A stretch of DNA of 64,000 nucleotides from Clavelina lepadiformis (GCF_947623445.1 NC_135242.1:1736001-1800000); one strand, 5' to 3'; shown: positions 35,050-46,751, counted from the stretch's first letter. Translations and numbers: made by a program. Notes: generated from the letters alone by a model not told the origin.

Positions 35050-37200
35050 ACGATTACGTCACGAGTCACGAGTTGTTTTCGAGATGTTTGAAATTTAATT
35101 TGGGACCTTGTAATTCAGTTGTTTACCACACTTGAGTTTTCTTTAATGACGTCAGATAATTTCCTCGCTTGAACTGATTTGCCACATATATATATCGATG
35201 CAATGTTTACAATCTTTCCTTTTCGTGTGATCAATTTCACTGGTTACTACAGCGCTATGTAACATTCAGTACAAGCTTTTACCGAAGGTGAAAACCTTTG
35301 TGTCTTATAATAAATAAAATGGGACCTTTATCATTTAGTAATTTGTATAGACAGAATCAACCATCAATCGTCCTCGCTCATATTCTAACAATTACCGCCA
35401 GCATATGCGGTCTTTATGACAGATGAGTTTCTTGTGTAATACTTCACAGTGAGTTCACACAAGTAGTGCACAAACGAATTCTTTTTGTCATAAGCTTATA
35501 GGTCCTGGTCATAAGCTTTACACGACTTAAACGTGGAGATGATTCCTCATCGCTCGAGCGCAGAGCCGAGTATTTTTAAATATTAAACTTGTGCGAAAAA
35601 TATACCTACATATGGCGGTTACTGTTTTATTTTGGATTTTTACAGAACTGCCAAATTATGGATGTTATGATATATAGTTATCTGACTCTTAAGAATGATT
35701 AGAAGGTTGTGAATTCTGTCTAGGTCTCTAGGAACTCCTAAACTTCGGTTGAATAGTTTATACAATTTAAACACGGAGAATCTGGTTAATATTGATTTTA
35801 ATATCCTTCATTATTTCTACAAACAACACTAAAATTTACGACAATATTACGGGTCATATACTAAGGATTTTAAGAATCCAATAGCAAGCAAGCGCAACAC
35901 TCTGCATTCATTAATACTTCAGGAAAACGCTCATAAGGTTAGTACAGTTACCTCTTAGGTATAAGTAACAATTCTAGTTCTCTCTAATTCTCCTTAAATC
36001 ACGCTATAATACGCTATACTTATACGCTTAAGAAGATAATAAGGAAATAAAAATACACTGAAACAGATAATAAAGAAAGAGGATTTCAACTTGAAGAGAA
36101 TGCATTTTTCTTTACGGAAATGATTCGGACTTTTAAACGTGACGTATTACAAGTCAGGTGGTCGACACAGGAAACAATATGTCAATCAATCAACGTCAAT
36201 TTTTCATAACACTGCTGTTAATACGAGGTCACTCGTGTAGATAAACATGTTTACTAATAATCTGTCAATCACACAGAAGCCATCAAAATGCAATAAGTTC
36301 AAAAGTGCAAGCAGAGGTAAGCTCGCGGAACTGACTGTCAATCAACTACATTTCGGTAAGTCTGTAATACCGTGAACTGTGATTGACTTATGGCAAATAT
36401 GACGTTATGTAATAGCGTGGTAAACGTCACAAATATGATTATAACAACACAACTTGGAAGACATTGGAAACAGTGTCTTCCACATATTAGTCAAGCGGGT
36501 GGTTTTGAAATCTTTTATTCCTGCTATCTACCAAGTGGCCTGCATAAGCTATAACTTAGTAGCCTATCAGAGCTACAAAATTTTCAAAAACCAGTTTTGA
36601 TAACTAACAACATGAGCACGACACCACCCCAAATACACGCACTGGAAGTTTGCGAGTCGGCTCACTGGCAGCTTTCGTTGCGGACTAATGTCGAAATGTT
36701 TGTCACTTTTTTAGGCTTTTTTAGTTTAATGATTAACGACACAACAACAACAACAGACAAATAATAAACAGTAGTATAAATTAAATGGCAAAGCACAATC
36801 AAAAGAAGCAAGTTAAAAGCATGGCAGGCAAAGCCTCCATTTACTATATTGAAATATTAATTTTTTTTTCTTTTTACTAAACATTACTCGGATTTTTCAG
36901 TGTCCTTCACCAAATTTTCAAAGAGCTCAATCGATGATTTACAGTGGTTAGGCTTGGCGCGATAAATAGTTAAACGCGCTGCTGGCAACAAGTCAAAAAG
37001 ATAGGCTATTCACAGTTTAGGAATTCCGAGTAGTAAGTTGTTATGCTGAAGGTTGTGAGGATACTTCAAGCGCACAGCAATCCAGTTACATACATTTTCT
37101 CAGAACCAAACCGAAAATGAGTATTGAATAAACATGTGTGATACCGTTTTAACATTATTTTCATAAAAAGCGCATAGCTCAGAATCTAATGTTTCTAACG
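35050..37200. other. Expanded intron of deiodinase copy 2
   Basis: Segments matching the copy 1 intron appear at 34947-35040, 35512-35620, 36487-36650 and 37170-37200. Unrelated DNA separates them (about 35045-35510, 35620-36485, 36655-37170). No element ends were identified for these three inserts and no gene is seen in them. Confidence 0.55.
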
Positions 37201-37233
37201 CGAACAGCGCCTGATTAAATACTATAGCTTTAA

Positions 37234-37787
37234 CCCTATCCTAACCAGGCTCGCGAGTTTTAAAAAAAACTAGGCTTGGCCGACCCCGCACACACATTTT
37301 CAATCGTTAATTACTAGAAAACTATACGTCGTAAACTGATCGGATTTTGACAGGTTTGTAGCAAAAACATCTGGCTTCCTGTATACATCATAATTGTAAA
37401 ACTAAAGAAAGTTAATTTAGTGTAAATTAAGTATTTCTAAAAGTGACACATTTCTAGAAATTCTTCTCGTTACGCCGCGTCCCCGCTGTGCGGAAAACCA
37501 GCTGACCGCGAGAAGAGAACGAAAGAGAATAGTTAGTCGAGTTATTGGTGCGTAAATGAGTAATACGCTTCAATGCGGAGAGCAGAGCAAAGCAGAGGAA
37601 AATTATGAAAATATCGCAATATCTTAAAAATTACAAAATCCAACTTTATCAAACAAACATGGACAGATAGCTGAACATTTTTTAGGAAGAGTCACCAAAT
37701 TTCAAGTTTCTACAGCAAACAATGCAACTGTACGCCACGTTTTGCTATGACAGTGTGCGGGAGAAGCCAAGCCTAGTTAGAACAGGG
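37234..37787. mobile_element. piggyBac-like MITE (554 bp)
   Basis: The left end CCCTATCCTAACCAGGCT and, in reverse complement, the right end CCCTGTTCTAACTAGGCT match at 15 of 18 bases. TTAA lies at 37230-37233 and 37788-37791. A CCCT start with a TTAA target is typical of piggyBac. An inner pair (AACTAGGCTTGGC, then CCCGCACAC) repeats the motif. There is no transposase. It is one of the insertions that enlarged the copy 2 intron. Confidence 0.8.
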
Positions 37788-38779
37788 TTAAGGCTAGGTT
37801 TAATTTGAAATGAACGTAATTTTGCATCGCTTGTTGATTTGTAATCGGCGAGGTGTTTGTCCCTTTAGCTTGCTGGATTTCATGTTTGCCGGGAGACCTC
37901 TAGTGGAAATATTTGGTTCCTGTTCCTGACCCCCGTTTGTCAAAAGCATAGACGAACTTGGCAGGATTTCGCGGATGTACAAGGACAGGGTCGATTTTGT
38001 GGTCGTCTACATCGACGAAATACATGCCCTTGACGGCTGGTCTTTCGAACAGAACAAGTAACTGCAATTCAGTGTCTCTTTTCCACTTGACCGCTTGGCT
38101 ATTATAAGTTAGTGATAAAGCTATGCCATTCAGCAAATAACCAAAATGTTGACTAAAATACATATGTGATAAATTTGATGTTTATGTCACCTCCATTTGA
38201 CAAATTTCCCGGTAATAAGTGCGCCCCGATCGAAATTGGTTTAAAAATAATAATTTTTCTTGGCAGGTTTAAAATAAAGACGCATCGTGCAATTGAAGAT
38301 CGTTTGTCGGCGGCTGAAATTTTGCAGAGCTTGGATGACTTTTCTCTCCCGCTAATTGTGGTGGACACGATGAAGAACGAAGCAAACCTCAACCATGGAG
38401 GGTTGCCAGAGCGGATGTGCGTGGTACTAGATGGAGAAGTGAAATACATCGGCGGGATAGGACCTTACAACTTTAACATCGAAGAGATGATAACTTATTT
38501 GGAAAAAATTGTAAAATTTTCTGCAACTGCCATATTTGGTAACAGAAATATCCGATAAGCTGCTCCTCAAGATTTATTTGCAACAAATTGTTAAGTTCTT
38601 GGGTTGCTTTGATAGTTATTTTGCTAATCACTTTGCTCTGGGTTTAAAAATGGTTTAATAAACGCCAAAAACTGTTATAGCTGATGAATAGCATGGTTGT
38701 ATTATTTATCAAAAACTTGCACAAAAGTGTTTTAAACTGCAGTTGAAAGTGTGACATATTCCTGAGGAACATATTCATA

Positions 38780-38975
38780 TTCATATTCCTGAACATTCTA
38801 TTATATTATATTCTATTATTTATATATTATTCTATATATTCCTCCTATTCTATTATATTACATAACATATTGAACATAACATAACATAACATATTATAAC
38901 ATATTGAGTATTGAACATAACATATTGAACATAACATATTGAACATAACATATTGAGGAACATATTCTTGAGGAC
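38780..38975. repeat. AT-rich tandem array
   Basis: Short repeats of 'attcatattc', 'tattatattct' and about 13-16-bp 'gaacataacatatt' units. Copy 1 has only 'cctgagggtcgg' at the homologous place (21490-21505), so the array expanded after duplication. Confidence 0.8.
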
Positions 38976-39256
38976 AGAACCTACTGTATGGGATAAACCA
39001 CTGTTGACACTATCAACTTGACAGAGTTGAGCTTTAGAACTGCGTGGTTTTCTGACTTATCAGAACTTAGCTGTTGTTCGCTTGGAGATGCAAGACTGTG
39101 TTCTGCAAACACCACACCGCTCGTTGTTACTTGATTATAAACCACAGGTCGGAGTGTACTTCACAAAACAAACAAAGGACTAAACCTGACAAAGTTTAGT
39201 AACCAACGTAGGTTGGTTGAACAGAGCGAACTCTACAAGCTTAGACGTAGAATCTC

Positions 39257-40447
39257 TCACTGAACGCTTTCATGGCGTTTAAGATGATCTTTCAAAGGTT
39301 GTTTTTGACGAAAGCTTTCCCCGCACTGTTCACACTTGAACGGTTTTTCTCCCGTGTGCAGACGAATGTGTTCTGTTAACGTATGTTTGCAGGTCAAGCC
39401 CTTTCCACAGATGCTACAGAGAAAAGGTTTAGGACCGTTCTTGTGCTTTTCACGATGCTTCCGTAAAGTTGTATGGCATGCGAATGCCTGATTGCATTCC
39501 ATGCACTTGTAAGGCTTCTCCCCGGTGTGGATTCGCATATGTATCTGTAATGTCGTTTGCTGAGCAAAGGATTTCTTACACACGGTGCATTCAAATGGTC
39601 GCTCTCCAGTGTGAATTCTGATGTGGCTTTTCAAATTACCTTTAAATTTAAAGGCCATGCCACACTGTTGGCACTGGTACGGCCGTAGGTCTTGATGGGC
39701 CTTCATGTGAACAGCCAACGTTGAGGCGATTTTGAAAGCTTTGCCACAGACATGGCACGAATAGTTTCTCTCTGTCCCATGGCTGAGTAAATGATCCTGA
39801 AGCTTTCGCCGTTTCTTAAAAGCTTTATCACAACCAGCAATTGTACATTTAAATGGTTTCTCAGTTTTATGTACCAGGAGATGCTGCGTTAAATAGCCTT
39901 TTATTTTAAAGGACTTATGGCAGTATATGCAGTGGAAAGGCAAGCAACTGCTGTGGGTTTGCAAGTGTTGCAGTAGCGCTGATCGCCTGCTGTATGTTCT
40001 TTCACATTGCGGACACTTCAAAGGGTTTTCATTTTGCACATCACTGCCATCTAGTGACAAATTTACAGGATCCGTGTCGTCTTCATTGTACTCATTCACA
40101 GCCGAAACCATATTTCTTTGAAATCTCAAGTCCGACGGATCTTCCTCCGTTTCTGAAAGCAAATTGTTCTCGTCTTCAGACAATTCCACATTTATGAAAT
40201 ATCTCGAACCATCCAGTTCAGACTCACTTCTTTCAAGGGCATCATTTTCACGACAATCAGGAATTCTTGCTTTGCATCGAACTTGTTGCTTCTTTACTTC
40301 AACGAAGCTTCCTGTGTTATTCAATGTGATAAGTGTTTCGATTTTATATTCCAGTCTCTGAATGGCTGCTTTAATTTGTGAAAGAGAATCTATCTGTGAA
40401 ATTAAACGCAGTTCTTTTAAAACTAAAACTTCCATGAGATTATCCAT
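39257..40447 (-). CDS. C2H2 zinc-finger protein, type A, nine fingers (copy A2)
   Basis: 396 residues from the ATG at 40447-40445 (MDNLMEVLVLKELRLISQID); as in A1, an upstream extension has only a GTG. The coiled-coil N-terminus, acidic middle and all nine fingers align with A1 without gaps. Most differences lie between residues 50 and 135, outside the fingers. Within the array only a handful of residues differ (for example AGC for ADC in finger 3, KSFAQQ for KSFVQQ in finger 6, QKQPLK for QKQTLK in finger 9). That pattern suggests DNA-binding specificity has been held since duplication. Confidence 0.9.
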   Translation of the reverse strand: MDNLMEVLVLKELRLISQIDSLSQIKAAIQRLEYKIETLITLNNTGSFVEVKKQQVRCKARIPDCRENDALERSESELDGSRYFINVELSEDENNLLSETEEDPSDLRFQRNMVSAVNEYNEDDTDPVNLSLDGSDVQNENPLKCPQCERTYSRRSALLQHLQTHSSCLPFHCIYCHKSFKIKGYLTQHLLVHKTEKPFKCTIAGCDKAFKKRRKLQDHLLSHGTERNYSCHVCGKAFKIASTLAVHMKAHQDLRPYQCQQCGMAFKFKGNLKSHIRIHTGERPFECTVCKKSFAQQTTLQIHMRIHTGEKPYKCMECNQAFACHTTLRKHREKHKNGPKPFLCSICGKGLTCKHTLTEHIRLHTGEKPFKCEQCGESFRQKQPLKDHLKRHESVQ

Positions 40448-40599
40448 AACAGTAAACACTAGGAACTCTCAATCAACAGCAAAACTGTTCAGCCAACAAA
40501 AATACTGCCTATAAAAAAGTACAATTTCGTTACAGAATGTTGTTCAAATATTGTCAAGCATAATAAACAAAACCAGTCACTGCAGCAGATTCTATGGAC

Positions 40600-41255
40600 T
40601 TATTGTTTGCAGAACAAGGATTCCTTGAGCTTAATTACGCCTATCAAATCATCTGAGACATTTATAACTGAATTTTGTGCAAAAAAAAGAAATTGTGTAA
40701 AGCACAGTCTTAACCATAAAATAAAAATACATAAAACTGATCATCATAATCATCAAACTGTCAAGCATTAGGCATGAACTTGAACAATGGTAAAACTACA
40801 AAATAATTTTGACATTTGAAAATGAATGTTTGCATTGTTTATTGCATATTGTACACAATTCATGTCAATGATGTTATGAGTGTACAAATGTTCCATCTAA
40901 CCACTCCGTTTTTTCACCAGTGTGGTGTAAAGTTTAGTTTGCAGAACAAGGATTCCTTGAGCTTACTTACACCTATTAACTCTTCTAAAACATTTATAAC
41001 TGAACGTTGTGCAAAGAAAAGAAAATTTGTAAAGCACAGTCTTAACCATAAAATAAAAATACATAAAACTGATCATCATAATCATCAAACTGTCAAGCAT
41101 TAGGGATGAAGTTGAATAGTCGTACAACTACAAAAGAATTTTGACATTTGAAAATGAATGTTTGCATTGTTTTTGCTTATTGTACACAATTCATGTCAAT
41201 GATGTTATGTGTGTACAAATGTTCCATCTAACCACTCCGTTGTTTCACCAGTGTG
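40600..41255. repeat. ~320-bp tandem duplication of the ZNF-B2 3' end
   Basis: The segment beginning 'ttgcagaacaaggattccttg' occurs at about 40608 and 40938, and the one ending 'ccactccgtt(t/g)tttcaccagtgtg' at about 40920 and 41255. The left copy therefore contains an isolated scrap of the last codons of ZNF-B (THTGEKTEWLDGTFV). Blocks I and III have a single copy. Confidence 0.75.
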
Positions 41256-42374
41256 CGTCACTTGGTGCCTGGCAAGAGAAAACTTTGACCGAAATCGCTT
41301 TTCACAGATTTCACAAATCCATGGTTTTTCTCCGTTGTGGCATCTCATATGGGTTTTTAAGCAGGTTCCAGAAGACAGCCGTTTAGGACATATTGGGCAT
41401 TGGATTGGCATTTCTTTAGTATGTATACGAAGATGGCGCTTTAATTTGTATTCTTCTCGGAAACGTTGTCCTTAAGTCACACACGGCCAAGGTTTGTCTC
41501 CAGTGTGCGTAAGCAGATGTCTATTGAGTCTGTATTTATGCGGTAAAGATTTTTCGCAATATTTGCATGTGTATGGCTTAATAGTGCTGTGTAGCTGCTT
41601 GTGTATAGATAGATATCTTCTCTTCACAAATGATTTATCACAAACATCGCAAATAAACTTTTCGTCATTCAGTGTCTCATCGTATTTTAGTGGTGTCTCG
41701 CTTTCCTCAAGCAACTTGCATTGCATTTCAGCAACAAGATCAGCTTTACCAAAAGAAATTCTTAAGTGTTTTTTTGCAGATTCTTTCTTGTCTTGATCGC
41801 TTTTTGACTTTATTTGACATGAGTCAGTGAAACCTTTCTGCTTTTTAGTCACACTTCTAGTTGTGACTGCATCAATGGCAAGTTTATGCTTTTTGGGGAC
41901 ACTTTTGGTTGTAGCGTTCTCGAAAAGGTTCTTTTTTGCTTTTCTATGTGATTTCTGTGATGGTTCTGATGGTTGTTGTTCCAGAACTGATAAAGGCTCA
42001 TCTTTAACAATAACAACACGAGATGAAAACGATCCAGATCTGGAGGAGCACTGTTTGGCCGAAATGCTGGGATCCAACTCAGTGTGTGGGGGATCTGGCA
42101 TCACAGGATGCTGTTGATTCCCATGAGATAAACATAGAAGATCTTGACTTGGTTCATCTGTGATTTTAGTTTTTCCTTCTTCGGTTAATGGCATCCTTTT
42201 GTTTGCTTCTGCTTTAAGTTGCTTCAAATTTAATTCCTCGATTTTTTCTTCCATTTTTATAAATTCCTTCTTCATATCTTTTCTAATCGATTTCAATTCT
42301 CGCAAAATCAAGTTTCCTATTGCCTTCATCATAACATCATTATCAACTTGAACACCAGCTATTAAAGATTCCAT
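41205..42374 (-). pseudogene. ZNF type B with a nonsense codon (copy B2)
   Basis: The ATG is at 42374 (MESLIAGVQVDNDVMMKAIG). The frame is open for 300 codons through the QVD module, VKDEP motif and two fingers, then stops at the first cysteine of finger 3 (PWPCVT, then TAA where B3 has the TGC of TCGQRF). The remaining fingers and tail (MPIQCPICPKRL to TFVHT) continue in the same frame downstream (41411-41205). If translated, the product would keep the N-terminal module but only two fingers. A minus-strand acceptor lies just before the ATG, as in B1 and B3. Confidence 0.82.
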
Positions 42375-42867
42375 ATTTACTTAAAAAAACCTATAAAGAA
42401 AAACAGTAAGTGAGAATTAGAAATTAAATGTTACGATTTAGAAAACAATAATGACAACTATGTGACTGGAGTACCTAAAAATATGATAAACTACAAAAAC
42501 GTGATAAGAAAAACCTAGACTCGAGTATAACAAATCAAGAATTAAACTAGAGATACTAGTCATGATTAATACAAAGATTAAGACAAAGATATCGCAATTT
42601 CAACACAGCTAGGTATCAAGCAAGGCATATGTAGTCCTCTGAGTTTCAACTGCTCTGTTATTTAGCTGGCACTACATAGCATAGCTATCACATAGCATAG
42701 CTATCACATGCATGTCAATTTAACCTCGTAACATCACCAAAAAACTTAAATTACATTTTGAAGTAATTTGCAAAAAATAGAATATGATCATGATCACGAC
42801 CAAAGCTGTCACAACAAAATTGGCAACAATGTTGTTTTTCACTTGAGTGGCAAAGTTAATATTAATA

Positions 42868-43893
42868 TCAAACAATTTCCAAAGTTCTAGACATTTCATT
42901 TGTGTGGAAAAGCTTGTGTCTATTAAGATTGAATCTTTTCGCAAACTGCTTGCCGCAGAATTCACAAGTGCGTGAATCTTCTACGGGGCTAGGCTTTTCG
43001 CCTGTATGGAACAGCTTGTGTCTATCAAGATTAAACTTCTTCGCAAACTGCTTACCACAAATTTCACAAGTGTGTTGACATTTTATAGTGTCAATTTCAT
43101 CTGGGTGAAGACAACGTTTATGTCTGTTAAGATTGAACCTTTTTCCAAATTCCTTACCGCAGATTTCACAGGTATACTGGCCTCTAGCAGTTTTAGACGA
43201 TAGATGTAAGGGTTTTTGTAAACATGCCTTGTTCATGCAGCCAACCTTAGTCACGGTTTCACGGAAACATTTCCCAGTTAAACCTTTTTGATTAATGGGC
43301 TGTTGAAAATTTTCTAAAGCACTAATTGCACAAGGTTCTTTGTTTGTTTTGTTTTCAAAACTTTTCGACTCCTGATCTGACAAAAACCCATTATTCAAAG
43401 AATAATTGTCAATTCTAGAAGCATTACTTGAAACGTCCGATACACCACTACGACTCAGAGAAGTGTAGCAGTTGTTTTCAAAGTTTTCAGACAAATTCTC
43501 AGCTACATGTTTAGGAAATATTTCTGATTTTTTAAAGTAAAACCGTTGCGAACTTTGTTCTTCATCTAACAAAAATTCCTCTTTAATCTTTTCAAAATGA
43601 GCAAAAATTGATGAGTTTTTACTATAAGCTTCTTGATCCCAAACTCCAACATCAGATTGTATAGATGGTGAACCTGATGCTTGCTCATATGATAACGTGT
43701 TGCTCACAACTTCAGCTCTATCAGTTTCTTCCAGAAAATGCTTTGAAATCAATTCTTCAATTTTTTCTTCCAATTTTACAAATTCTTTCTCCACATTCAA
43801 CCTGACTGATTTTATTTCTTGCAAGAACAAGTGTCGGATTGTCATTGTTGCACCATTACCATCAACCTGATTCTGGATCAGGTTAGTTTCCAT
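42868..43893 (-). CDS. C2H2 zinc-finger protein, type C, three fingers (copy C2)
   Basis: 341 residues; the ATG at 43893-43891 gives METNLIQNQVDGNGATMTIR. QVD is at 9-11, with a coiled coil from about 21 (LFLQEIKSVRLNVEKEFVKL, then EEKIEEL). IKEEF at 103-107 is a sumoylation-type motif. Residues 110-225 are polar and serine-rich. Three fingers lie at about 242-263, 276-296 and 310-330, with almost the same recognition helix each time (KRFNLNRHK, KKFNLDRHK, KRFNLNRHK) and unusual long linkers (PDEIDTIKCQ, TGEKPSPVEDSR). It ends TNEMSRTLEIV. It lies head to tail behind ZNF-B2. Confidence 0.9.
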   Translation of the reverse strand: METNLIQNQVDGNGATMTIRHLFLQEIKSVRLNVEKEFVKLEEKIEELISKHFLEETDRAEVVSNTLSYEQASGSPSIQSDVGVWDQEAYSKNSSIFAHFEKIKEEFLLDEEQSSQRFYFKKSEIFPKHVAENLSENFENNCYTSLSRSGVSDVSSNASRIDNYSLNNGFLSDQESKSFENKTNKEPCAISALENFQQPINQKGLTGKCFRETVTKVGCMNKACLQKPLHLSSKTARGQYTCEICGKEFGKRFNLNRHKRCLHPDEIDTIKCQHTCEICGKQFAKKFNLDRHKLFHTGEKPSPVEDSRTCEFCGKQFAKRFNLNRHKLFHTNEMSRTLEIV

Positions 43894-44164
43894 TCTTTCT
43901 GTGTTTATATAAACTCAACATAAATATTTTCAATTGAAGCTGAAATAAAAACAACAGCAAAACTTAAACATTAAGAAAACAATTACACACACAGGGACAT
44001 AATAATACAAGACATGAAAAATGTAAACTCTCTGTCCACTAGGCTATCATAAAATAAAAAGTACACATTGTACACACGAAATCATCTAAAATGACTTTAC
44101 ACACCAGTTTGACCTAAACTAACCCACAATTGGCACACACAATAAACATTGCTGAAATCACTAC

Positions 44165-44583
44165 ATCATTGTTTAATTTAATAATGATTAATAACGTTTC
44201 AAATTCCCTTGCTTGGTTGAATTTTTAACCTGGTTAAACATTTGTTTTAATGAAAACAATGCCTCAGCGAGATGCGATGAAATTTCCTCACACGTAATGC
44301 TTCTAGACAGCACTTTGTCATACTGCTAAAGATTTCAAGGTTAAAGACAAACAAAATGCAACGCATAATGATATAATGGGAGTCTTGGGAAAACACGTAC
44401 TTGTAATCTGACACTAATGGTAGTGATGTTTCTTCAGTGGGACATTGCATTGTTCATGGTTTCAGTTTCCATTGTTTCTTCCATCTGCATATCAAATTGC
44501 ATTGATTTGAATTCTTGTGGTATCATGTCACTGATTGCCTTGAATAAAACAGCAACTCGCATATTATCTGGATGAAACTCCAT
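44165..44583 (-). pseudogene. Type D ZNF N-terminal relic
   Basis: The minus-strand ATG at 44583-44581 gives MEFHPDNMRVAVLFKAISDM and then PQEFKSMQFDMQMEETMETE before the frame breaks after AMSH. The flank matches the other relics at 190, 31500 and 48860. No fingers. Confidence 0.65.
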
Positions 44584-44589
44584 GACGGT

Positions 44590-44776
44590 GCTTATATGAT
44601 GTACTCATATGATGTTGCAAATCGGTGCTTCTCGTTAATGACAAGTGACACGCTTGACATTGATAAGGTTGCTCTTCAGTGTGAGTTATCATATGAGTTT
44701 TATCATACGACTTTTCACACACCAAGCATTGATAAACTTCCTGAAAAAACAACTTATTTGCCAAAAACAACCACAT
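44590..44776 (-). pseudogene. Downstream two-finger exon-like piece
   Basis: After a minus-strand TTTTTTCAG acceptor-like site the frame reads EVYQCLVCEKSYDKTHMITH, then TEEQPYQCQACHLSLTRSTD. Finger 1 is shortened and finger 2 lacks a normal second histidine spacing. The piece sits about 230 bases beyond the main type D exon and recurs at 29270-29395 and 49640-49815. It could be an alternative 3' exon in intact ancestors; here it is probably dead. Confidence 0.5.
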
Positions 44777-45016
44777 AGTGCAATTTTATGTTTCATGAAC
44801 ATACAAAGTTATTGCTAAAACATGTAAAAGTGGAAAAATAAAACACAATTAAATGGATGCAGCATTTGGATAAATGTTTTGTAAATGTTTTTCAAGGCTA
44901 AGTTTTTGTCCAACGACCACTTCAAAATATTTAGATTTCCCCAATAGGAGGTTTAATATGTGTTAAAAATTATCATTTCAATGTAAATGAATTTTGACAA
45001 ACAAAAACAAATATTT

Positions 45017-45640
45017 TCAAGGTCGCTTTCCAGTGTGAATAGTCTCATGAGTCCGCAAATTGCTCTTTTTGGAAAATGACTTTTGACATATATGGCATTG
45101 ATAAGGTCGCTCTCCAGTGTGAGTTCTCATATGATGTTTTAAACAGTTGCTTTGGATAAATAGCTTGTGGCACACATCGCATTGATAAGGTCGCTCTCCA
45201 GTGTAGATTCTCATATGAGCTTGCAAATTTCCACTTATGGTAAATGACTTGTCACAAATTTGGCATTGATAAGGTCGCTCACCTGTGTGAGTTGTTAAAT
45301 GAACTTTCAAGTCTTTTTTGCATTTGAATGATCTATCACAAAAATTGCAAGAAAATTGTTTTTCTTTGTTATTTCCAACAAGCAACTGAGCATCAACTTT
45401 GCAAGCATTGATTCTTTCACTTGCATTAGATTTATCGAGAAAAATGTCCACAGAATCGCTGAATTCTTTATCTGAGTTTCTTGCAACACAGCTTTGTGGT
45501 TTAACAATTTCGACTGTGGCATTCACTCCAATATCTGATTGAGGAAGAAATTTATTTAACATGGATATATTTCAGTCATCATTCTCAGTCTGTGAAACCT
45601 CATATTCTTCCAAATCACATGACTCAGCAAATAACATTTT
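45017..45640 (-). pseudogene. Type D ZNF remnant with four or five fingers
   Basis: An open frame of 181 codons begins MLNKFLPQSDIGVNATVEIV and contains the lead finger FSCNFCDRSFKCKKDLKVHL, three further fingers and the family-typical last finger (CHICQKSFSKKSNLRTHETI). Just upstream the spacer EEYEVSQTEND is followed by a stop, and the N-terminal module has been replaced by scrambled finger fragments (45640-45860). Confidence 0.75.
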
Positions 45641-45649
45641 TGACATCTT

Positions 45650-46475
45650 TTCACACACATCACATTGATAAAGTGTCTCAATTGTGTGAGTTCTCATATG
45701 AGTTTTCAATAACATGCTTCGCTTCCATGAAATTTCACACACCCGGCATTGATAAGGTTGCTCGCCTGTGCGAGATCAAGTTTGTTTTTTGTTGGAAAGA
45801 TTTATCACAAAAATTGCACAAAAACTGTTTTTCTTTGTCACTTCGACCAGACATATGAGCATAGAGTATATGTTGACTTTACTATTTTCGGAAGATCAAT
45901 CAAGGAATATTTCTACAAGATCGCTACAATGTTCATTTGGATTTCTTGCAAAACAGCTTCGGGGCTCAACAGCTTTAACTGTGGCATTTACTACATATTT
46001 GAGAGAGGAGAAAATTTGTTTAACTTGGATGTACTTGGGTTACCAGACTCAGTCTGTGAAATATGAAATTCTTCCAATAGCAAAGAATCTTCTTTGATAG
46101 CTTCAACAAGAAGAGCTGATGCTTTCTCAGAATAAACTTACTCAATACAAATGCCATTATCAGATTCCATATCCAATGGTTGTGATGTTTCTTCAATTGG
46201 AATTGCATTTTTCATAGTTCCAGCTTTCTTTGTTTCTGTAACAAATTTTGAAACCACATTTTCCATGTTTTCCTGCATTAAAATACAACAGAAACCATAA
46301 CTTTCTTGTTTTCTTGTATTTTAGCAAGTTCAATGTTCATAACTTGTCGCATTAGTTTAAATTCTTGTAAAATTAGATCCTTGATTGCATTCAACAAAAC
46401 GTCAACGTAAACGTACATTATCTGGATGACACTCTGTACTACTACAACAATCCATGCTGATATAGCAGCTATCAT
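45650..46475 (-). pseudogene. Scrambled type D ZNF remnants
   Basis: In minus-strand order this holds a module fragment (VDVLLNAIKDLILQEFKLMR, 46475-46278), a spacer fragment with EAIKEDSLLLEEFHISQTES and several stops (about 46270-46000), and decayed finger scraps to 45650. Together they are one badly decayed type D gene joined to the unit at 45017. Confidence 0.55.
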
Positions 46476-46751
46476 TATACAAGTAGCAACCTATTTGTTG
46501 AGAAATAATAAGGCGAGAGATTGAAACAAAACAGAAACATTAATAGGACATCAAATCTTAACATGCAAAGCTCAACAATGATTACCTTGGTGACAAACTT
46601 CTCTTACAGTCTTATGTACTTGAGCAATTTGTTATCATTACATTGAAAAGCATAAACCTATACGTTATCCATTATTGTGAAATCCTCAAGACTAGAATTT
46701 GAAACTATTTCCGTATTTCTTTAACGTTCAATTTGAACTCATACCAGAATT

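Larger units (their letters stand above)
34465..38558 (+). pseudogene. Deiodinase duplicate (copy 2), core exons intact, probably decaying
   Basis: Three core exons are preserved: 34821-34946, 37869-38057 (in-frame TGA at 37927-37929 between FGSCS and PPFVKS) and 38267-38558. They carry APNAKVLKYDTKQE, RPLVEIF, DFVVVYIDEIHALDGWSF and LPERMCVVLDGEVKYIG. Against function, the stretch aligned with the copy 1 anchor exon (34465-34520) is out of frame with a stop after KMTFLKMYA. A deletion also removed the copy 1 stop and about 150 bases of 3' UTR, so the protein would end FSATAIFGNRNIR. RPLVEIF puts a charged residue in a normally hydrophobic strand. The intron before the Sec exon has grown from 0.43 to 2.9 kb by insertions. 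Confidence 0.7.
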
